Shown piece after piece: positions 58,205 through 64,000 of a DNA stretch of 64,000 nt (position 1 is its first letter; every line of letters starts with the position of its first letter). The position numbers were made by a program, and so were the translations under genes. The notes beneath the pieces are model-generated. The model was not told the DNA's origin. It saw only the letters and a list, made by a program, of their open reading frames with translations, and did no database searches. This DNA is from Collybiopsis luxurians FD-317 M1 (taxonomy: Eukaryota; Basidiomycota; Agaricomycetes; Agaricales; Omphalotaceae). The DNA is taken from NCBI GenBank assembly GCA_000827265.1, contig KN834802.1, forward strand, positions 194,128 through 258,127. The letters run 5' to 3'.

Positions 58205-59910
58205 TCACAGCGCCAACGTAGACGACGCAGAAACCTTCTTTGCGCTCAAACCCGCATCCCCAGTCCCAGCAGTTCCTGTGTCCAAAGGCAATACCCCACT
58301 AGACAGCCTTCTTCCATATCCAGGATACGCAGTATACGCAGCGGAGGCTCCAGGCGAAGGGGATCGTCTAGGCCCAGGCCCAGATCCAGGTCCACCAGGA
58401 AGGTTATACGAAGACGGCGGCGGCGGAGGAGAACCGGGTGGGGAAGGTGAACCCATACCCATACCGCCGTATACATTAGTAGGGGGATTGGTAGGGGGAT
58501 TAGCGCTGTACCCATGGAATGAAGGCGGTCTTCCGTATCCATATCCGTACCCTGCTCCAGGTCCAGGTCCAGGTCCGTGCCCATGCCCGTGACCGGACAT
58601 AGACGCAGACATCGTCACAGACGGTGGACGACCATTCGACGTTCTCCCCATACCTCCCATCCCCATCCCCATCCCCTCCTCCTCCGCAGACCCCAACAAA
58701 GGAAACGAAGAACTATACGGTCCCGGACTCGACACCGGCGTCCCAGTCCCAGTCCCACCACCACCCCCACCCAACGACATCCGATCCAAATATGCACTAT
58801 GCCGACTCGGAGCGGGACTATGCCTAGGACTCAAACTCGGACTTGCACTCGGACTACCAGGCTCATCATCCATCCCCTCCTCATCCAAGAGATTATGCTT
58901 TGACGTCGCATTGGAATGCATAAGCTGGCGCATCTCCGGTCCTTGTCCGTATCCATAGCCCCCTTCAATATCCAAGCTCCCTTGCCCATCCACAGGAATA
59001 TCCGGCAACGTCCCCCCACTCAAACCTGCACCCCCACCCGCAGCTATCTCCTTCTCCAAAGCCCGACTAGCCCTCTTCGCCGCTTTTTTCATTTTCGCCT
59101 TTTCCCCTCCCGCATACGCATACGAATACCCACCCGTCTCACTCGTATCCGTATAACTATCCCTCACCCCACCCCCGCCTACACCACCAGCGCGAACGAT
59201 CCTGTCCGGATCAAAGTTCCCATCGAAAGCCTCCTCGAGCTCCCTCCTCCTCTTCTGTCTCTTCCACACGAAAAACAGCACAGCGAGAATAATTGCTAAC
59301 CCCGCTACACCACCCAAAACGCCTCCGACGATCTCCCCTACGTTCGATTTCGAGCTCGACCCCGACGAGTTGACGGTGTTATTGTTCGAGGCGGCGGAAG
59401 TAACGACAGAGCCAGCGGATAGGACAGATTCGGTAGTGATGACGGTGGTGACGCTTTGGCCGTCGGCGTTGGTCGTCATGATGGTGGCTGGGACAGAGGT
59501 AGTGAGGGGTGCAGTGAGGGTGCTGCTTAGGGTTGACGTGGCGCTGGCTGCACCAGAACCCGTACTACTTGAACTCGAACTCGCGGAACTGGAGGCCGAC
59601 GAGCCTGATGAACTCGAGCTGCCGATTGGAGTGGCATTGGATTTGGATGTGGTGGATGCGGGAGAGGAAGACGAGGCGGTAGGAGAAGTAGCAGCGTTGA
59701 GGGAGGAGGGAGAGGACGAAGGTGGAGTCGTTGAGGGAATAGAGGGGGAGGTGGGGGTAGCAGTCGTACTAGAAGAATCGCTGACAGCTGCTAGCGTAGT
59801 GTCGGTACTCGGAGGATCCAAATTACTAGTCAAATCTGCTGGGGGTGAAAAAGTTGTCAGAGACAGAAGCGACATGAGACGATAAAGGAATTCGCACCTA
59901 TTCCAGACAT
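58205..59910 (-). CDS. Ser/Thr-rich single-pass membrane protein with SKG6/Mid2-type TM helix (intact copy)
   Basis: Model: exon 1 59910-59898 (MSGI plus one base), intron 59897-59839 (59 bp, GTGCGA ... CCCCCAG), exon 2 59838-58205; 548 residues. Residues 5-170 are Ser/Thr-rich, with a SVTTVITTESVLSAGSVV segment before the membrane. The TM helix is at about 174-196 (GGVLGGVAGLAIILAVLFFV), followed by WKRQKRRRELEEAFDGNFDP. The tail has a KAKMKKAAKRASRALEKE helix, a GTLPDIPVDGQG motif, Ser/Pro pairs (SPSASPSLSPRHSPAPSRHS) that could be phosphorylated, poly-Gly, and Pro-rich ends. It is very close to the 10295 copy, with an extra PPTN repeat in the tail. Probably a cell-wall or polarity sensor by layout; function not proven. 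No signal peptide, so topology is inferred. Confidence 0.8.
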
Positions 59911-60500
59911 AGTTTGGCTGAGGCGTCAACAGATTATTTTTAATTAGAGATTGACGTGTCGAGAATCTAAAGATAACCAGGAAACGCGAAGGAATGGCGG
60001 TTGGGATATCAGTTCCTAGTTATCTAATGAATAGAATGAGGCTCACCTTTGTCTATTAAACAACAGCTTTTGCGTGGTATTGACGAACGGCACTTTTGTT
60101 TCCTTTTGGCCTGATCGTTTCGTATATCGACCAAATAAGATGAAAGTGGAGCAGAGCCGAGAGGTGGAAGAAGCAGACTAGAGGCCTGGAAATAAAGCTG
60201 CACAAAAGAACGAAGAAAGAGCGAGAGAGCGTCGAGGAGACCGAATTCAAGGATTACTGTAGATGGAAATATAATAGATTTTTCTTTTTCTGTTTGAATG
60301 CAATCAACCGCTCTGAAACAGCGTCGTACGGAGCAGAGAGAAATCTAGGTCTGCTAGTCACTGCGCTGAGCCAACAACGTCCGTCGCCACCGTACACGAC
60401 ACGGAGGAAGGAAGGAGGAAAGGTGGAAAAAGGTTAAATTTCATTCGGTCATCCTTTCCGGGCGCTCAACGTCGCTAGGCCGGAATCCGGCTATTTCAAG
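59911..60500 (-). promoter_or_regulatory. Promoter, leader and 5'UTR intron of the minus-strand SKG6-like gene
   Basis: A 5'UTR intron is supported at 60046-59969 (AAAG|GTGAGCCTC ... TTATCTTTAG|ATTCTCG). Upstream are the family blocks GAGCGTCGAGGAGACC (complement), AGAAATCTAGGTCTGC and GGCCGGAATCCGGC. The last is a short palindrome that corresponds to CGGACTTCGGCC in the other copies. Confidence 0.65.
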
Positions 60501-61269
60501 CCGCCAGTAAACGTACAGCCTGGGAGACAACGAAATGCATATCGTTGCCGTAGAAATAATTTTACACGGTAGAATGTTAATAACATGTTAATAGGATGTT
60601 GATATAGCTGTTGAGGATACCAATGTTAATATACATGTTATTCACATCCCAAAATCATACTCGCCCTACCCTAAGCACTCCGGAATTTCGTTCATTCATT
60701 TCACCCAAGACTGGAAGGACGAACAATAATAAATGGAATTTGATACTGTACACGAAGAAATATATATTCTCATGATCAAGTCCCACAACGAGTCACCTGC
60801 TCCCTTCAATCTTGGACATCGCCGTAGCCTATCCGGCGAATCCTGTATGTGTTATAATAAATACCATACTTGACGCAAAGTGGGCCAACGCTAACGCGTG
60901 GCGGGACTCGTGCCCTTTTCAGTAATTGGAACAAATTACATGCCTCGCAGATCAATGTAAGTAATGAAAACTAACCAAATTGTATAAATTGCAAAAATTA
61001 GATCAATTCAAAATTGCCTGCCTTGGATCAGGCTAGAGCAGAAATTCGGCATTCCACTCCATTCCATGGCACTCGTGATTAGGTCTTCTGACAAGTTAAC
61101 TGAATTGTGACGCAATTACAATGATGGAAGTGCGCAGTATTTACTTATTTCCCCTATGAGAATAACATAAAGTTGCCTGTTAAGGATCAGGCACGGAATT
61201 CACCACCTCTAAAACTCGGCATTTCATTTCATTCCATGCACTCGTAACCTGTCACATGCAGAACAGCTT
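60501..61269. repeat. Spacer between divergent genes with dispersed blocks
   Basis: It holds a reverse copy of the 149-bp block (about 60700-60830) and a reverse copy of the 51635-51773 block (60862-61005). Two imperfect copies of a stretch with CTCGGCATTTCATTTCATTCCATG-like sequence follow (61013-61080 and 61175-61253). No gene is seen. Confidence 0.55.
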
Positions 61270-62500
61270 TCGTCTTTCCCTCGAACCATAATCTTGGGGA
61301 CTCAGACAATTCATGAACAGTTCAAGGAACTTCGTCTGGGTGATATGAGTGTGCTACAGCGGATATCCTCACGGCTGGATTTTCTTAGCCGAGTCTCAAT
61401 GTCCCAGGCAAATTATATTACAACTCGTTGGAAACACGGCACGACCGAGTCATCGTTCAAAATCGAAATTTTAAAGCTTGCGTCAAGGAAGCGAGAAAAA
61501 AAAAATTCATGGCGATTACATATGAAGGGGATGATGCTCATGAGGTAGGACAGTAATATAAAGTCAGAGGCAAATCATCACCATATAAATCAGAGATGGA
61601 GAACAGACTTGGAATCTTTTGCCCATCTCCGTGTTGCTGATCCATGTTCTGGCCGAAGTGGACTGATACTTTAAAAATTTGACCCAAGGCAACAGCTGGC
61701 ACTTGTATGCTTTCACACGTTCAATCTCGCTGTCACTAATATTTCACCAAGGTAAGTGCTTTTTAGAAATGCTATGTCAGAGTACTGATGAACTTAGAAT
61801 CTGGGTGGACTTCAGAATTGATTCCATTCAATCTTGTACAGATGAGAGCATCAGATGTAGTTCAAACCTACCTAAGATGGCAGCTTCTGAGTTCAAAAAT
61901 GATCAAACCTTCCTGGTAGATGACAAAAAATGAAGTTGGCAGATTCTAATGCATTGATAATAGCCAAGCAAGGATACTGCTAGAGCATCCACAGCCTCCC
62001 ATTTTGTTTGGAAAGGAGATTTGGATTGACCCCTCAAATGGCACTTTCTGCTGGGGACCTCCATGTCATATTTATGCAGATTTTCCCTTTGGTGAGCTTG
62101 ACATGCAATATGCAAATCCTGGGGTCAATCCTCAAGATTTCATTTCTCCATTGATTCAATTCCATTCCTCACAAGCAGTTCAACAATATTTCTAACATGC
62201 CATTGAAGAAAATGTCAATGACTTTCTAAAGCTGTCCTCCAGAATTGCAAGTTCTATTTCTGTTAATCCTTTTACAGCTTTTCATCTGGGTTCAATGGTT
62301 GATTCAAGCACTGGAGAAGTGGTTGGCCAGATGCCCATGTCTTCTGAAGGGAATTTTATGTCAAGAAATTGGTGCATCATTGATAGTCCTGAGAACTATT
62401 GGCCCCAAATTTGGACAGTTCAAGATGGGTGGGACAGGTAATGGTCCTCATTATATAGTTTATGGCAGGTTTTTCTCAGTGTTTGTAGTTCAGGGTTTCA
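61270..62500 (+). pseudogene. WGPP-family gene, copy 5, lacking its first exon
   Basis: The 5' leader (ACATGCAGAACAGCTTTCG, like 42275) joins directly to QFKELRLGDMSVLQRISSRL, so the VYGNQT exon is deleted. IEILKLASRKREKK, SWHLYAFTRSISLSLIFHQG, WIDPSNGTFCWGPPCHIYAD, QFHSSQAVQQYF and an in-frame TAA follow. HLGSMVDSSTGEVVGQMPMS and VQDGWDR-like sequence come next. An A-run (about 61498-61506) shifts the frame within KREKK. Similarity ends at about 62500, where the Helitron region begins. Confidence 0.7.
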
Positions 62501-64000
62501 TATAATTGCCGAACCTTTAGGTTTGCCCTCTGTACCCAAATGTTCCGCCATGCCACATCTCCATTTGGTGATCTTTTCCTTATATATCCCCCTGCCCTTC
62601 GGCCATCCTTATTCATGTCTTCCTCGGAGCTTGATTGTTCAGTTTGTTTCAGATTTGCCGTGTTTCGGGGTGCTTACCACTCTGCTTAAATTCCATATGC
62701 ATTCTCCCTTTCCTTTCTTCATCTCATGTTTTCTTCATGGAATACAAAAAACCCTCTGCCTCTGTGCAACAGACTCTCAAGGATACATTATCCATGGTAC
62801 GCCCTCTCTTCCATTCCTTGTCTTTTTGTGCTCACTAACAGTAACTATATACTAGACTACTTTGTCTACCTCCTCAACTCACTTGCATGCTAGTCATACA
62901 TCCAACTCTGTGCATCATGTCAGGATGGATATATTGTCAACGGTATGTCCTTTCCATTTTTGTTTCTTCATGCTAACATCTCCACCCCTGTTTGCAATGA
63001 TGTCTGCTCTAATGGTTCAGTTGGATTCCGAGAAATTGGCTTCAAGATGCATGTTGCTCATTTGGTTGTCGGAAATATTCATCAACACTGGGAAACTTCA
63101 TTCAATGCAAAACTTGCTGTAAAAAAGTCTTGGTTTCCTCGAGTTAATGCATTACTTAATAAGATCTCAAGTTCTACTGTTGAAACATTCACAGAGAAGC
63201 TCAAGAGAAATCCCTTTGCATGTCCAGAGACTGAAGGTGAAAAGGCCGCATCAACTCTAATCCGGTATGTCAACTATGAGGCTGAGCATGTTCCTGGTTC
63301 AATGAGTGAGGTTCAAAATGTGCGACAGGACATGTTTTCAATTGTCAGCTGTGATGGGTTGCCCCATGTCTTTTTGACATTGATCTTGACAGGTTTTTTC
63401 ATGATTTGCACCCTGATGCTGAAAGTATGGAACATTCAACATTGATTGCATAAAATCCAGTTGCTGGTGCAGAATTCTTTCACAAATCTGTTACAATACT
63501 GCTTGATATTCTATTCAGTACCAAGAGAGCAAATGGAAAAGGAGTCTTTGGTAAAGTTTCTGTTTACTATGTGTTGTTGAGGCTCAAGATCGAGGGTCCC
63601 TCCATCTATACTTGCTTATTTGGTTGAAACAAAGACTTTCACCACTGGATATTAAACAACGATGTGATACAGATCCTGCTTGGACACAGAAATTGATGGA
63701 CTGGTATGATAATGCATTCTCATAAAATCTTCCTGAAGGGACCCATGAATATATCCATAAAAATAGTATGTATAAACAACAACCAGTTATGAGTCATCCT
63801 GTGAATCCATCTGACCCTGATTTTCAATTCAAATTTAACCAATATTTGTGTGACATTCTAGATAACACAGGTTTGATCCATCAACACAACAAAACTTGCT
63901 TTAAGCACCTTCCAAAAAATGTGCAAGCCCTTTGGGATGACAATAAAGATTGTCGCTTCCAGCTTCCAAGACCAACAAACCAAACCACTTGTTTTGATGA
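62500..64000 (+). mobile_element. Helitron Rep relic, running off the window
   Basis: The reading at 62945-63445 has KLKRNPFACPETEGEKAAST and HVPGSMSEVQNVRQDMFSIV followed by CDGLPHVFLTL, the N-terminal (Helitron_like_N) pattern. After frameshifts, GAEFFHKSVTILLDILF, NGKGVFGKVSVYY and VVEAQDRGSLHLYLLIWLKQ continue. The HUH metal motif LHLHLLIW reads LHLYLLIW here: the second His is TAC at 63609-63611. One base is missing before VVEAQ and stops occur (e.g. after FS at about 63724). The sequence up to 64000 (FKHLPKNVQALWDDNKDC) is the next part of the Rep region; the helicase lies beyond the window. The 5' end is not fixed. Confidence 0.8.

Noticed and set aside
59370..59885. 171-codon + ORF over the SKG6-like exon
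   Set aside because: Antisense of the Ser/Thr-rich region; acidic low-complexity translation only.

Overview
The window looks like nuclear DNA of a filamentous basidiomycete, most likely an agaricomycete. The grounds are short GT-AG introns (51-89 bp), a CxC1-type KDZ transposase relic, a Ty3/gypsy chromovirus with a C-terminal chromodomain, a fungal-type Helitron Rep, a WD40 tail of HET-E type and a MARVEL tetraspan gene. No species can be named from the sequence alone. Intact genes are few. The only clean models are a five-exon MARVEL gene (34599-35415) and two copies of a Ser/Thr-rich single-pass membrane protein with a SKG6/Mid2-type transmembrane helix (10295-11973 on +, 58205-59910 on -). 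Nearly everything else is repeat, relic or duplicated pseudogene.

Layout: 1-143 foldback MITE. 416-2617 decayed multi-exon gene of unknown function. 2996-3430 a 63-bp tandem repeat. 3455-12860 a cluster of duplicated pieces: two promoter or 5' fragments of the SKG6-like gene, a decayed gene of a second family (called here the WGPP family, after its Trp-Gly-Pro-Pro motif) on -, then an intact SKG6-like gene on +. 12860-17720 foldback elements, tandem repeats and a broken coiled-coil gene. 17800-24750 a decayed, internally deleted Ty3/gypsy chromovirus on -. 25650-28216 a KOW-motif gene relic. 28860-32200 a KDZ transposase relic. 32750-33560 a GGATAGTCC-type repeat. 34599-35415 the MARVEL gene. 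36394-47580 WGPP copy, decayed SKG6-like copy, WGPP copy, the last split by two transposons. 48000-52450 scattered relics (WD40 tail, telomere-like tract). 52450-56553 WGPP copy on -, split by a transposon. 57560-60500 intact SKG6-like gene on - with promoter. 61270-62500 truncated WGPP copy. 62500-64000 a Helitron running off the window.

The main theme is co-amplification of two unrelated gene families. SKG6-like and WGPP copies lie next to each other repeatedly, either head to head (about 9.0/10.3 kb and 59.9/61.3 kb) or in tandem (39-42 kb). The copied blocks include promoter, 5'UTR intron, 3' flank and even a C-terminal gene fragment beyond the 3' flank. The copies then served as targets for mobile DNA: two related non-autonomous elements with AAGTTACTT-rich ends sit in exons of two different WGPP copies with clear target-site duplications. 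Several stops sit where related sequence suggests Arg or Gln codons (CGA to TGA, CAG to TAG), which fits C-to-T decay of methylated or RIP-like targeted repeats.
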